Part shown: piece after piece, positions 48,788 through 61,500 of the stretch
Position numbering within the stretch: the first letter of the stretch is position 1
Layout: the number at the start of each line of letters is the position of its first letter
Origin: Viscum album
Lineage: Eukaryota; Streptophyta; Magnoliopsida; Santalales; Viscaceae
Assembly: GCA_963277665.1 (NCBI GenBank)
Contig: OY728130.1
Coordinates: 1,369,382,393-1,369,446,392, forward strand
DNA length: 64,000 nt
Direction: 5' to 3'
Translations under genes and position numbers: made by a program
Notes under the pieces: model-generated
What the model was told of the DNA's origin: nothing
The model's input: only the letters and a program-made list of their open reading frames with translations
Database searches by the model: none

Positions 48788-50812
48788 TGTAAGATCCCGG
48801 TTTCCCTTAATGTTTGATTTTGTTTATTTTTTGGTTTGGACTCTTATTTTTGGATATATTACTATATACTCATGTTTAGGTGAAGTATCTAGGGGTGTTC
48901 TGGGGGTTTTGGGACATGAAAGGGGAAGAAAGGGGATGTTCATGTACAAGTTTCCTGGTTTTTTCATTGTTAGGGAAAACCATGTGGTGAACCCCAGGTA
49001 ACCATGGATCCAAGAACAGAATCTTATGCACGGTTGGTAGATGGTTTGGAAAATTGTGCGTAATTCCAAGGAAACTGTGCATAAGGGGTGATTTTTAGTA
49101 GTATCTTCTACATGGTTTTCACAGAGTTTGGAAAACCATTCAGGTACACTTTGTGTCCCATTAACATTGAGAAGATTATAAAGATGACACCCCAGGATTT
49201 TAAAACCCAACTCAGGTTTCTAATACATTTTACCCCCTTTAACCATAGTGAATAACATGAATGAACCAATATTCAAAGAGGTGGTCCACCATCAATTATT
49301 GGCCATATTGAACCTCATTGTTTTTGGATTGAAGCACTAGGTAAATTTAATGCTCCTCTTGCATCTATTATTTGGATTAAGATTTATTGTTTCTTCAATA
49401 TTTTTTCAAAACCCTAAAAACTTCTTTTTCTGGTGGAACCTAGTTTGGGGATTCAAGGGGATAATGAATCCAGATATAAGTCCATTATAAATAGTTCATT
49501 CATCGATGGATCATAGGTAGGTGGTCTATAAGTTATATCCCATATTTTTATGTAGATTTTTGCATATGAGTATGTGTTATTTCTTCTTCTTGATGTGATA
49601 TAGATTCCTTCAGTCAATTTTGGTTGAATTATTAGCTAAATAATGATTTGGAACACTCATGATCCCCATGGGATGCGTCAAAGAAGATTTGACCAATTTG
49701 GGGCAACCCATGGGGTGTATCGACCTATCCATACTGAGAAATTGACAAGGTCATGTGTGGAATTGATGCGTAATAACATAGACCCCATGTTGAACATGTT
49801 AGTATTGTTAGTTATATTGAATAAGGAATGTCTATTTGTTTCCTTGTTTTAATAATGGGTTAAGGGGTTGTTTGACATGGCTTTGTAAATGGGTTAATCA
49901 GGTTAAATGGGATTGTGTCGAATGGTATATGATTTATGTGGAAATACCAAATAGAACTAGTACATATGAAATTATGAGCATACTAAATTGGAAACGACTT
50001 GGGAATTGAGAACATGTATAGTGTTTCATGGGAGAAATGATAAATATGGAATGAGTTAATATATGAAAATTGTACATGAAATGATAAATGGGATAAATGG
50101 GTTAAAGTATTGACATTGATGAATATTTACTAAATAATATGGGTTGTTAAACAAACATATTGGGTTACAACACAAGAATGGTAATTAGGAAAAATGGTTA
50201 TGAATTGTAATTGGTAAATATGTTAATGGGTCATGGAATAGTATAAATTCACATGTTGTTATGCATTGTGATTTATTATTTCCAATGGCATTGGTTATGT
50301 TATATTGTGTTAAGGTATGGTTGTGGAGATTTAGAAATAAGCACGTGCACATGGATTGGTAGAGTGGGGTATTGAATTGAGGTTCTATGGCCACTGGTTG
50401 AGTTAGACTGAGGCTTTAAACTCCACCCAAAAAATTCACAGGCTTCAGAAAGGGATGGGGGATCTATTCCCCTAACATTTGCATTCCACCCGATGTGAGG
50501 CATTGAGGTGAGTAATGTGTGTTGATTTCATAAGAGTATCCATAGTGAGATAGGGACTTTATTTATTTTCCCTATTCATTGTGATTGATTTCCTTATACC
50601 ATTTTGTAGATGATAATTATGCCTAACCCATGGAACATGTGGTCAAAATGAATTTTGCAATGAAGTTGGTATATGAATATGAATTGGGATAAATGATATT
50701 AATGAATGAATGGAACATTATTAACTTATGGAACCCAAAATTTCACTTGTTTAATTACCAAATATTTTTTTATTTAATGCATTATATATTAAACTGGATA
50801 TTTTGTAGACAT

Positions 50813-50827
50813 CATTAGTGGTGGCAT
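50813..50827. repeat. Target-site duplication of the LINE-type insert, left copy
   Basis: CATTAGTGGTGGCAT matches the right copy at 52517-52531 (CATTGGTGGTGGCAT) at 14 of 15 positions. The uninterrupted Gypsy II 5' LTR has a related site at about 43977-43992. Confidence 0.85.
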
Positions 50828-52516
50828 GAATCGATACAACCTTCATGTTGTGGGTGCCTCAGCGTTATAGATCAACAAGGCAATGGCTTCCTTTGACCAG
50901 AAATGGGAGTGATCATTTGAAAGGAACGATGGAAAATTGTAGAAGGAAAAAACATTTCTAGAATGAATTGTTGTCTGATCGTCGATTGAAATAACAAGAG
51001 GTATTTCCTTCCATGAAGCTCTTAAAGGTACAGATCTGACCAAAACATCCCTTTCTAAACCGCCATTTCGTAAGACGTTGGTTGATGATCATTTCTTAGT
51101 TGAGGCAGATCCCAACGCCATTCAACATTGTACGCAGTTATGTAAATTCTCTGTTTTGGTTCATAAATCTTATATTAGTGGGTATAATCATTGAATGTAT
51201 ACAAAACATTAATTTAGAATCACTCATTGTAGGGGCTTCTCTGACTAGAAATTAGTGCTAATTGGTCATGGGTATTTTCATATCCTATTGAAATCTCAAG
51301 AATAGTTAGACCGAGTCTGGAATCTTGGAAGCATTCATCTAATACCTGGCCACCTCCAAATCAAAGAATGTGACTGTGCTTTCAATCCTCAAACAAAAAA
51401 TAATACTTTGGCTTAGTTTTGGATTTGTCTGCACGGTCTCAATTGGTTCTTCTGGCATCCGAATATCTTGAATGATATTGCTTCTTGTGTTAGAACCCCC
51501 CTTACAATTGACCAGTGTACTTTTCATGCTGAATTAGGCTTGTTTTCTAGGGTCATGGTGTAAATCAATTCAGATTAAAATCTTCCGAATGTTATTAGCT
51601 TTATTGAAAATTAATAAATGACACAAGGTAGAGTTGAGTATGAGAGAATACCTCCATTTTGTGAACTATGTAAGATTGTGGGGCACTCCATCCTAAACTG
51701 TAGAGTAGTGAAAAGCCAAACTATCCATACCAAGGATAATGAATGGACATGTGTTAGGAAAAGAAGGAATGACAAGGGTATTGTCATTGGAAAACCTAAC
51801 CCTCTAAAGAAAAATTACAAAGTTTGGGTGAGGAAACTGGCTAGACCACAACTGATTAGAGAAAACTCGAATATATCTTGGGGTAAACTTATGGAAGAAG
51901 TGGAAAATGCTAATGAAGAGAAAGTTATGTTAGAAGAAATAGAAAATATGATCATGGTGACCATTGAGTAGTCTCAATCTGAGCTATTATTGGAGGTGTT
52001 CCATAAGATCCCCTCTTCTATAACCGAGAATCACCTCATTAGGATAACTACTCTCACATATTCTGATATGGGTAATACATATTCATGTGACAAGGACACC
52101 CAGATGAAGGAACTAAAAGGGGGATCCTCTTCACAATTTTCCTCAAGTAGTCACATGATACAGGTGGTTGAGGGCCCAAAATATGATGCTAAAATTTCCT
52201 CAGCCCATCCCAAGATGAAGGATTCCTCCACAGTGGCACTAGTCTCTGACTAGACTGAAAAAAATGGTGCTTCTACGCCGTGACATTCAAGCGACTCAGG
52301 GTAAAAAATCTAGTATGACCTCAACTCAAAACGTCAGAAGATCTGCTAGGGGAAAAGGCTCTGGAAGTAAAAAATGGGGTTCCTCCAAATCTAGGTTCAA
52401 ATGAATCTTTTTTTGGAATTATTAGGGTATCACAAAAACATACCCTTTTATTGTTTTAAAAAGGAAATATTATGATTCATATACCTATGATTTTCCTATT
52501 TTTGAACCTAAAAAAA
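50828..52516 (+). mobile_element. LINE-type retroinsertion containing ORF1 only
   Basis: This 1689-bp insert has a 15-bp TSD and ends in seven A residues (52510-52516) directly before the right TSD copy, the signature of target-primed reverse transcription. It carries an ORF1 remnant with a DUF4283-like region and a zinc knuckle, then about 110 bp that may be the start of ORF2 (FFWN near 52410-52425). There is no endonuclease or RT domain. Full-length LINEs end after ORF2, so this copy probably came from a prematurely polyadenylated or internally deleted transcript, or from a host gene of the same domain family. Confidence 0.8.
50856..52404 (+). pseudogene. DUF4283 / zinc-knuckle ORF1 remnant
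   Basis: The sense translation runs to a TGA at 52402-52404. The N-terminal part is broken by stops but keeps DUF4283-like features: a run with ...FWICLHGLNWFFWHP near 51415-51455, and IASCVRTPLTIDQCT near 51475-51520, matching the usual A-x-x-x-G-x-P-L-x-x-D block. The open frame at 51618-51971 then gives VEYERIPPFCELCKIVGHS and C about 4 residues later, a CCHC knuckle (Cx2Cx4HxxxxC) of the plant LINE ORF1 type. A basic stretch (KKNYKVWVRK) follows, then an acidic stretch. The frame 51990-52253 is a further part. In LINEs this protein binds element RNA. It is not functional here because of stops. Confidence 0.75.
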
Positions 52517-52531
52517 CATTGGTGGTGGCAT
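52517..52531. repeat. Target-site duplication of the LINE-type insert, right copy
   Basis: CATTGGTGGTGGCAT follows the A tract. One mismatch to 50813-50827. Confidence 0.85.
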
Positions 52532-53017
52532 ATTGAGTAATACACTCAAACCATGCTCGAGCCGTCGTTGGGTACCCAAGTAGATTTCTTGGTTTCTAGT
52601 TAGGATAAGGGAAACGTCCCTATACTAAGATGTTGAGTTGGGAATAATATGTACATGGAGAAGGACTCATACATAGATTTAGGACCCATTTGGATATTTT
52701 AGTCATGGTTTTAATTTGATTTTCTTTCACTTTACACATCTAGTATGGCATGGAAATGTTGTATTTTATTTGTGGGTGTACCCCCATTTAGGAAACACTT
52801 GGTTATGCATGTTTATCGGTTTTTTGTATTGTTTCTGATATTTATATTGTGTTATGTAGTGTCTTACACTCGTAAAGAGGGTATAGTCTCTCCATGTGAC
52901 TCATTAGACCCTCATCATTATTTAGAATCCTCTGCTGTATGGGGCAGTGCGCTTGAGGTCATGTGACGACCCAACTCAGAGAACTGGTTTTTTGGATTTC
53001 GAGTAGATAAGGTTGCA

Positions 53018-53670
53018 ATTTTATTCTAAATCTCAATGTGTATTTTAGAAAATACAAAAATATGGATTACATGGAAAGAGATAACCCAATTGAATATGGG
53101 ACCCTATCCACTATGGTAGTCATAGAATTGATCATTGATCAGTGATATTGTTATGTATGCTTATGTGTATGACATAATTTTGTGTATTATATGTAGGATA
53201 TATTCTCATGGATCATGACTGATTATTGATGATCCTATATTATTATCAATTCTGTTTTTCGTTATAGTAAATAATTATTCCATGACTAATGATTAATGAT
53301 CCTTGAATAATTGGGCATGACTATCATAATTTTTAAACATGTTCTCATAACCTTATTTTTATATTATTCTTAATTAAGCTCATTGATCAATATCTATTAT
53401 ATTTTACCATACTTTTAATCTGATATCACTATTTGTTATGTTTCTACTTTTCTAGGTTTTTATGAATAGTTTTAAATAGGGTATGTATAAGAATGGTTTT
53501 ATATGAGAATAAATTTTTGGGAGATATATAATATCATTCATTAAATAAGTATATAATTTATTTATTCTCCAAATACATTAAACCATTATGGGTTTAAGGT
53601 GTGTATTATTACGTAATGAAATAATAATAATCTAAAATGGTGAAATATTTTTTATATTATGCTTGAGTCA
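53018..53670 (+). repeat. Gypsy IV 5' LTR, segment 3 of 3
   Basis: It matches the last part of the 3' LTR in order: 53090-53135 (CTATCCACTATGGTAGTC) against 61345-61385, 53205-53235 (TCATGGATCATGACTGATTATTGATGAT) against 61452-61480, and 53595-53670 against 61845-61925. The end is placed at GAGTCA (AGATCA in the 3' LTR). Confidence 0.7.
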
Positions 53671-53676
53671 CCTTGG

Positions 53677-53687
53677 ATTGTATCAAA
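53677..53687 (+). other. Degenerate Gypsy IV primer binding site
   Basis: ATTGTATCAAA lies 7 bp after the proposed LTR end. It resembles the TTGGTATCAGA core of initiator Met-tRNA sites with one base lost. Placement is tentative. Confidence 0.45.
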
Positions 53688-54084
53688 TTAGTATTTAATA
53701 TATAAATAATTTTTTGATTGAAATTTAGATAAACAATGAGGAAAAAAATGTTACATAGGATGACGCTATTTGTTTTAATGGTTTATTAGAAGGTGATATA
53801 GTTTAAAAAATATCAGGATTTATTTTAATTATTTATCACTATTATTATTGTATAATACTAATTATTCCATTTTATTTTTTTAATTCATCATCTAGAATCT
53901 GGTAAAATCAAATGAAAAATATTTTATGACCAATGAAATGAATATACTCATGAGAAGCAAAATTAAATTTCTATGAGAATATGAAATAAATTTGTTCTTC
54001 ACACCGACCACTCTATATAAATTATTATAAAAATTAATCATTCTGAGCTCCCAAATGGGAATGGTAATGGAAATTGAATTGTTG

Positions 54085-54700
54085 AATCTTTCTTAAGGAA
54101 TCATCCATTATATTTTAGTGTGTCCTCTAATCCACTGGTGGCTGAGAAATGAATCTATACCACTAAAAAGATACATTTAATTCTCATGTTTTGATAGCAT
54201 GATAATGGTTGCAAGGAAATGAATCATTTTGATGGAGAATCATACTGGTGGTTGAATCTTATAAATATTTTGAGGCGATGAGAAGAAATTAGCACCATGT
54301 AATTAAATGAACTTTAGATGGAATTTTTATTAAATACATTTCCAAAAATCATAAGAAGAAACTAAATTGGAATTCCTTGACCTTATGAAGAAGTATGATG
54401 AATACATTATTAATAATTATAAAAAAAATGTAGACTTGTGAGGTATTATTATAGTTTAATCATTAACCCAGAACGAAAAATTGATTTTCACATCAGTAGA
54501 TTAAAATTAATTATCTAAAAGGAATTTGGCACAATGTAATTTCGTAGCTATGAAGAAATATATTTTTGTGATCTTATGGTGGAAATGGAGTTTAGAGAGT
54601 GAAATCATCTGATGGTTTAGAAAAAGAAAAGAAAATAAGGAATATCAAAGAAATTATAAAAGTATTAACCCTAAAAGAATGAAAATTTATCATACTTAAT
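54085..54700 (+). pseudogene. Gypsy IV gag (decayed)
   Basis: The sense translation shows FLRNHPLYFSVSSNPLVAEK near 54090-54150, matching the FLRLNPPxFxGxxDPLxAEE motif of chromovirus Gag. Further on, YKYFEAMRRN near 54258-54290 and LLNTFPKIIRRN near 54325-54365 correspond to the A-R-x-W-W and E-K-Y-F-P blocks. No zinc knuckle could be read. Stops are frequent. The - strand frame at 54592-55047 overlaps the gag tail and shows only hydrophobic AT-driven composition, so I do not call it. Confidence 0.65.
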
Positions 54701-55020
54701 ACTAGAGATGAATAAGGAGGCATAGTGTGAAGTAGATAATGGTTTTTGGTAAAACATTCATGTTTATAAAATAATTCCATTGAGAAAAATAATATTGATG
54801 TGATTGAAAAAATTACACCAATGAAACTTATGGAGAGAAATATCAACAGAATGCACGAATGACAATATAATGATATAATTTCAGGGATTATGGAAATTAT
54901 TCCACTTAATACATGAATCCAACGATAATTGATGATAATAAACATCAAAAACCATGAAAGATAATAGCTAAATGAAAAGATTATAGAGATAAAACTATCT
55001 AAGGGGTTCATTAGAATAAT

Positions 55021-55296
55021 GTGGTGAAAGGTACACATATTGTACACTCTAGAACATTGAATGTATTATTTGATTCTAGTTCTACCCACAATTATATTTC
55101 TAAATGTATTTATAAGAGTATCACATCACCACATAATTTTTTAGATGTTGAATTATCAAATAAAACATTTAATTGTACAATAATTACATCTCATGTTTAT
55201 TGTTCGCCTAAGATAGAGGATTATGGTAATATTCATCCTAAAAATCTTGTGATTCCCACTTTATTTGAGCATTATGTCATTTTAGGAATTGATTGA
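55021..55296 (+). pseudogene. Gypsy IV aspartic protease
   Basis: This 91-codon open segment contains VLFDSSSTHNYIS, where the usual motif is VLFDSGASHSFIS. It keeps the catalytic Asp but has lost the Gly of DSG. It ends with HYVILGID, the C-terminal block of gypsy proteases. A stop follows before RT. It is the best preserved part of Gypsy IV. Confidence 0.8.
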
Positions 55297-55639
55297 ATTT
55301 TTTTATATATGAATCATATTAATTTTTAATTATGGGAATTTATATTTTATATTCTGAATGATAGTATTATTATATATTAGTATGAGGATGAATATGAATT
55401 ATTAATGCAAACTATTTCTATTTTATGGGTTATAATACATATTCATATAAATTATATATCACAAATGACATGGGAGAAAAAAATGTTGATGAAATTAAAA
55501 TAGTTGGAGAACATACCTATGTATTTTTGGAATACATGCCTAGCCTTCCGCTATTTTTGAAGTTTAGTTTTCAAAATAACTCATAGTTGGTATTACATCA
55601 ATATCATAGAATCCATATAGAATGTTCATTATTGAGTTG

Positions 55640-56220
55640 TAGGAATTGATGAAAAAACATTAGGATAATTTTAATAAGGTATTCAAATTCACTATTAGAT
55701 CACCATAGGGGGAACTTATTATTTTTGTTACGAATAATGATGTGTTAATTTGTATTTTTATTGATTACTGGGAAAATAAAAATATCCATATTCCAAACAT
55801 GTAACCCCTACCACATATCCATGATATGTTTGATCAATTTCTATGATATATATATTTATCAATGATTTATATTCAGTAGGGATGTCATCAATTGAGGGCC
55901 ATGAAGAAGGGTATTCCATAGAAAATGATCCATACATGGTATAATCATTATGAATTTATAGTTATTCTGTTTGTACATTCCAATTCCATTTATATCTTCT
56001 TGGATTTAATGAATATTTTCTTTAGAGATGACCCTATTTAGTTTTTGGAGGAATTTATAAATTATGTTCTTATGTAGTCAATATAAATGGAATAGAATTA
56101 TATTTATTTGAGGATTATGATAAATAACTTGAGGAAGGAGAATTTTTATTCAAAATTTAGAATTTACGAATTATGGATGTAGAAATAATCATTATTCTAT
56201 CATATATTCTTAATCGACGG
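55640..56220 (+). pseudogene. Gypsy IV reverse transcriptase (decayed)
   Basis: In different frames the translation keeps traces such as DLYSVGMSS, then GHEEGYSIEN (55865-55925), aligning with DLRSGYHQLRxxEEGIxK. Then come MVxSL-type sequence near 55935-55960 and FIxSWI, ending near 55980-56090 with DLxNEYFL-like and LVFGGIYKLC sequence. The match to gypsy RT is mainly by order and spacing. The YVDD motif is not intact. Confidence 0.6.
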
Positions 56221-56329
56221 TATATATATAATTCCTTAAATGATGGAAGTTATTGAGTAACAACCTATATGACCCACAATGACCAAGTCCTATAGTTAGA
56301 TCGGGTTGGCTTGGAACTATAGAAACTAT

Positions 56330-56850
56330 TTGAGAAATTTAAAAATTCTATCCAACCTAGTGACCATGTTCATAGAGAAGGGGTCCAAGTTCCCATGTAG
56401 AGGTCAATGTGATGAAAATTTCAAGGGTCAAAAAAACTGTCGGTCATTTCACATATGCTCATACTACCCTATAATGGAGAATGTTTTATGATATATAGGT
56501 TTGCATCAATGTAGGGAATGTGATTTTTAATCAAGAAAAATGATATAGTGATATCTTATTCCCCACACCAATCGGTAATTCTTGATAAAAATTACAAAAC
56601 TATTGTTTTAGAGTACATAGAGGTGATTTTTTAATTGAAAATATTTTAACATTTTATTTATTTTCAAGGGGGTGATATATATGATGATCATAAAAACATT
56701 TAGTACATATTAACACTAAAAGAGTTGAATAATTAATAAAAGATATGGGTGGAATGATTAAAATTTATGACTGATCAATACATTACCTCCCTGGGAATAA
56801 TAACATGGTTGTTGATGCTCTATGTTGGAAAGACCATGCTATTTTTTCAA
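56330..56850 (+). pseudogene. Gypsy IV RNase H (decayed)
   Basis: CDENFKGQKNCRSFHI near 56408-56455 corresponds to the CEESFQELKKRLTSAP block, and YIGLHQCREC near 56494-56520 to the first catalytic block (YCDASRxGLG). The domain ends with QYITS.LGNNNMVVDAL near 56775-56820, matching YHPGKxNxVADALSR with a frame change. The open frame at 56306-56491 covers its first part. Confidence 0.65.
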
Positions 56851-56929
56851 TTATGAGGATTGAAATTTATACAAATCCCATGTATTTGTAGAAGATATTT
56901 AAAGAAATGCAGAGGAAATATAAAATAGC

Positions 56930-58165
56930 ACATCTTTCACAGTTTAGTGTTAAAGAAGACAACCTTGTGAGGATTGAAGAGGCATGTGAGGAAGATGCAG
57001 AACATTTAAGAATTTGAGGAATAGTCGTATGTTCCACCAAAATTATGACATAATGATTAGATTAAAAAACTGGTCTTATTTCACATAAATACAATATTTT
57101 AAGAAGGATATATATGATAAAAGGTAATAGTTCATCATTTTATTATTCATCATAGATTCATAATGTTGTATTGTGATATAAAATGCTATTTATAAAGGGA
57201 AAATATGAAAATGGTTATACTAGAGTATATAACTCATTTATTTTTATGATAATGAGTTAAGGATGAGAGAGAGAAGTCTATGGGTGATATTATGATAATG
57301 AAAAATTCTAGAATGGAAATTGGAAAACATCACAATATATATTTCCTCATTGGGAATCCCAAAATACCATATTGTGATAATATTTTCTTGGATTTAATTG
57401 ACCTCTTTTTGAAGGAAACTTATTTCATTTCTATTGTGGAATATTCATCTATTGATCAACAGTATGTGATATATATTAATTCAGTGGTATGGATTCACGA
57501 TGTATAACAATTTATTTTACTGACCTAGATGTGAGGTTCACCTTAATGTCTTTGATGAAAATTTAGAATGTATTGAATATATTATTTAAAATTAGTACGT
57601 TATACCATCATTATTCATATTGTAAGTTTAAGAGAACTATTCAAACACTATATGATATATTTAGAGAATTTTATATGGATTTAAATGTTTGTTGGGGACA
57701 AAACCACCCTCTAGTAAAATTTTATAGTAAAAATACTTTTTAATCATGCATTAAAATTGCTCATTATTAATAAAAGTATTGTAAGAAGTGAAGAACATGA
57801 ATGTTATCAGATGATGATTGGGAAATAAATTTATTGTGACCTTATATGTATAATGAAATATTATATATGGTTTGAGTCATTAAACATCACACTAGTGAAT
57901 CACAATATGGACTAAAGAGTTTTACTTATATTATTTAGGGAGGTATATATTTTGATGTTAGTTAAACATTATTTTGATGAAGATTTCTTTGGAAGGATAT
58001 TATAAAATGTTGAAAGAATGAAATGTTGATACCTAGATATATTGTTCCCTTTTAGATTCTTGATCATATCGTGATTTTACTTTATCACATATCACGTCCA
58101 CCAAAACTCTACTATATTAATAATGTGGTCAATATGTCTCTTTTGAGTAACCACATAGTTGATCC
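56930..58165 (+). pseudogene. Gypsy IV integrase (decayed)
   Basis: The open frame at 57280-57507 probably holds part of the core, with LDLIDLFLKETYFISI where VDRLTKSAHFLPI is expected. The C-terminal part near 58025-58165 shows PRYIVPF, ILDHIV and NNVVNMSLLSNHIVDPS, matching the PRYIGPFEILERIG and VFHVSLLRKYVxDPS blocks of Tekay/Del integrases. The Glu block is not recognisable. Stops and shifts are frequent. Confidence 0.65.
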
Positions 58166-58169
58166 TTCT

Positions 58170-58320
58170 CTTGTAATGAACTCATAGGTGGTAAAATTAG
58201 ATTAAGATCTTTCTTATACGGAATCACGAGTGGAGATTATAGATCAAGGTGACAAAGTGTAGCAGAACAAGACCACTCACCTAGTCCAATTAATATGAAA
58301 AAAACCATAAATTATAATAA
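58170..58320 (+). pseudogene. Gypsy IV chromodomain (decayed)
   Basis: LSYTESRVEIIDQGDKV, a stop, QNKTTHLVQLI at about 58205-58300 corresponds to the chromovirus pattern LxYxExPVxIxDRxxKxLRNKxIxLVKVLW. It directly follows the VDPS motif of integrase, as in Tekay/Del elements. The C-terminal helix is lost. Confidence 0.7.
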
Positions 58321-58573
58321 AAAACATGGTATCTTAAGGAAGTGATTAAGAAATTTATCTTTGTTTTCTTAATCATAGTAACATAATTTAATAGGATAAA
58401 TTCTTATAAAAATGGTGGAATGAAATATACTGAGATATTAAAACATATTTCTATTTAAAAAAAATAGAATTCAAAACCTTGTGAAGAATTTGACTATTAA
58501 CTCAGGTGAATAATTATTATAAATTAAAAAATGAACCAAATTATATTATATTTAAAAGAAATATAATTATAAA

Positions 58574-61500
58574 AATATTACTCCTAATTCACTTTTAAAA
58601 TAATGTTGATCCTACGTAATTATTTTAAAAATATTATTTTTTTTAAAAATGATTTTTTTCTATATTTATAATTTATAACATAAATTTTGTGTATTAAAAT
58701 TATGAAAATTTATTTTCTTCACATTTAAAAAAAATAATTAACTTTTTTATCAATTTTTTAAGAATAATAATAAAAAAATTTGATGGTAAAGGAGATTTTC
58801 TTCCAAACAAAATATTTCCTGCATGCAATATTTATTTTTCTTAATAAATTAGACTAATCACTATTTATTAATGAATGAAATTAAATTTTATGATAATATA
58901 TTAAATAAAATAAGTTAACATCTACCAAATATTTTTTCTGTCAAATTAAATTGATTAAACTCAATGTTATTCACAAAATCTTAATTTTATATACCCAATT
59001 TTTATTGAGTTTTTGTAATTATTTTAAAATTAATTTATTCCACTTGTTGAAGTTAAATTTGATAAAATTATTTCCATATGTGGAATCATAAAATCCAAAT
59101 TTGGAAATGTATCCACATTCCATTTTTTTCATAAAAAATAATATGAATTGAATTTTTTTCCTTGCTTAAGGTTAAAAATGGTTAATGGGGTATTTAAAAA
59201 AAATGGAAAGGTTTAAAAAATCTCATAATAATTTTTAATTGTGATTGGTGGATAATATTATAACCGGAAATTATCTTATATCGTTATTTTTTTTCTTTGG
59301 TTCCACTTTCAGTTGAATATGAATTTATTATATTCTAATGTTTTATTTATTTATAATTGTCCCACTCACCTCACTTATAAAAGAGAACATCATCGTCGTT
59401 ATTCTCTATGTCAGAAAATACCATTATCTTGACCATGATCTTTCCAAATAATCTCCCAAAATCATTTTCCAATACATTTAGGTATTTTATTTTAGAAAAC
59501 CCTTCCAATAACCGTTAATGTGTTTTTCAAAAAAACAAAAGATTCCCAATAAATAAATATACGTTTTTACCCAAAAATTTCAAGTTTATTTCGTATTAAA
59601 CCTCAAATAAATGTTAAATACATACCATAACATTATGTAACAAATATTTTATTTAGCTAATGTTTTTTAAAATTTTATAACCATTTTTTTTCTCCAAAAT
59701 AAATTTTGTTAAAATAAAACATTGCTTATGTGTACTTATAGACTACCACCATAAAAGAGTGACATGATACATTTTTCTTTACTTAATAAATGGGTGGCCA
59801 TAAGGAAATATTTAATGAATTGATTTCATATTTATGATATAAATATGATTCTAAAAATATTAAATAATATTTGTTTTGTTTTTGTTTTTTCCATCCATCA
59901 AAAAGTGGGAACATCACACATGCGTACGTATGGTTATAAAAGTGTTTATTTTTAATAAATATGATAATTATTACATTATTTATATACTATTTATAAATAA
60001 ATCAAGTCCAAGGTGCAAGTACAGGAACTATCAAACTGAAACAAACATAGAAAACAAACCAATTTGTAACATGAAGTTCATTTTAATGAAGATGTGTAAA
60101 TAATTGGTAATAGAAAATTTTAAAAAATGATTTATAGTAAGTTATATAATAATATGGATTTTAATACATATATAATACCTATAAATTCACTATAATGGAG
60201 GTTTATATTCATATGATGCAATCAGGACATGATATAAGGGTTTTTGTGGGAATCTCATTTTTAATTTGGATTACATTTTTTTATCTTTTTTTTGAAGGAT
60301 AATATGAAATATATATAACAAACAGAAAATATTTTCTTCTAATATATGTATATAGGTGGTTTTAATATTATTATTTCATTATGATATATTTGGTACAAAA
60401 AACTAATGAGATTTTTTTTAAGAAATGTCAGTCTTATATTCACTTTTGTTGAGGAAATTTATCTTCCATGTTCATGTTCATGGAAATGAAATCAAAATAT
60501 TCATTTTATATGAAAAAAATGATTATTTACATTAATTTTGAACAATATTTCACTTTCTATTCAATGTTTTAAAATTTAATTTTAACAAGGATTTCTAAAT
60601 AGTTTATTTTTGACTATTTATAACAGAAGTGCGATATTAAGAAATTGCATTAATGTTTGACCCATGAAATAAATTTCACACCATAATGAACTTTTTTTTA
60701 TTTGAATATTAATTCACCAATTTCCATTTTTATATCAAAATAAACCAATTTAATAATATATATTTATATATATATATTCAATATAAAGGGATATTTTCAT
60801 TTGTATTCAACGAAAGGTTTAAATGTTCTTTCAAAAGTATTTTTCATTGAAGTAAAAGTATTTTAATGTTTCTTATACTTCATTATTGATATGAACTTAT
60901 CATTACATATAATGTTCTAGATGAATTATGGTGGTGATGTTTTGTTGTGATTTCATAAACACATTTATTTCCCATGAGTTAATTAAGCTTGGTTACGATT
61001 ATGAAAATCGTTATCACATCATCCACTTCCTTTATCCAGAAGGATTATGATTATGTGATAATGAAATATCTATGATATATCTTTATTTCCATATACATAT
61101 GTTATGATGATATGATTAATTTGACAACAAACTTGTGGTATACATATGTATGGTTTTCTTTATGATAACTGTTGGCCCAGAATGATATATCCCTCCATTT
61201 AATTTGATAAAACATGAAATATACTGAGATAATATGGAATTTAATGGGGAGTGACCCCATTTTCATAATATACTATGTACACTATGATATTATGGATAAC
61301 AATTCTTGACTAAGTAAATGATGGAATAGGGAGTGAACCCAATCCACTAGGGGAATTTTTCTTCTATGGTAGTCTTATAAGGGATTATTTACTATGAAGA
61401 TGGTTTTATATTCTTATGTTTATGCCAAAAATGTATCCCTTATACTTATGATGTGTTTTCATAGATCATGATTGATTATTGATGATTCAGTAAACATATA

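Larger units (their letters stand above)
41971..53017 (+). mobile_element. Gypsy II: second member of the Gypsy I family, + strand
   Basis: This is an LTR retrotransposon with LTRs of about 2.5 kb (41971-44473; 48788-53017 including an insert), a PBS at 44477-44488, a leader homologous to that of Gypsy I and a PPT at 48775-48787. The LTR starts and ends like Gypsy I in sense orientation, TGTAAGATCCCGG and GTTACA. The internal region is 4314 bp, shorter than the 5188 bp of Gypsy I, and is far more decayed. The flanks do not give a TSD (TCCGT left, ATTTT right). It lies in the Gypsy IV 5' LTR. Confidence 0.9.
48788..53017 (+). repeat. Gypsy II 3' LTR, interrupted by a LINE-type insertion
   Basis: It begins TGTAAGATCCCGG and ends AAGGTTGCA. 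Removing the insert and one TSD copy leaves about 2526 bp, against 2503 bp for the 5' LTR. The short frames inside are not genes, apart from the ORF1 remnant of the insert. Hairpin remnants lie near 49028-49063 and 49110-49135. Confidence 0.9.

Noticed and set aside
54592..55047. 151-codon hydrophobic - strand frame resembling a membrane protein
   Set aside because: It lies antisense to the decayed Gypsy IV gag tail. AT-rich coding on the opposite strand gives Ile/Phe/Ser-rich hydrophobic runs, and no family motif is visible.
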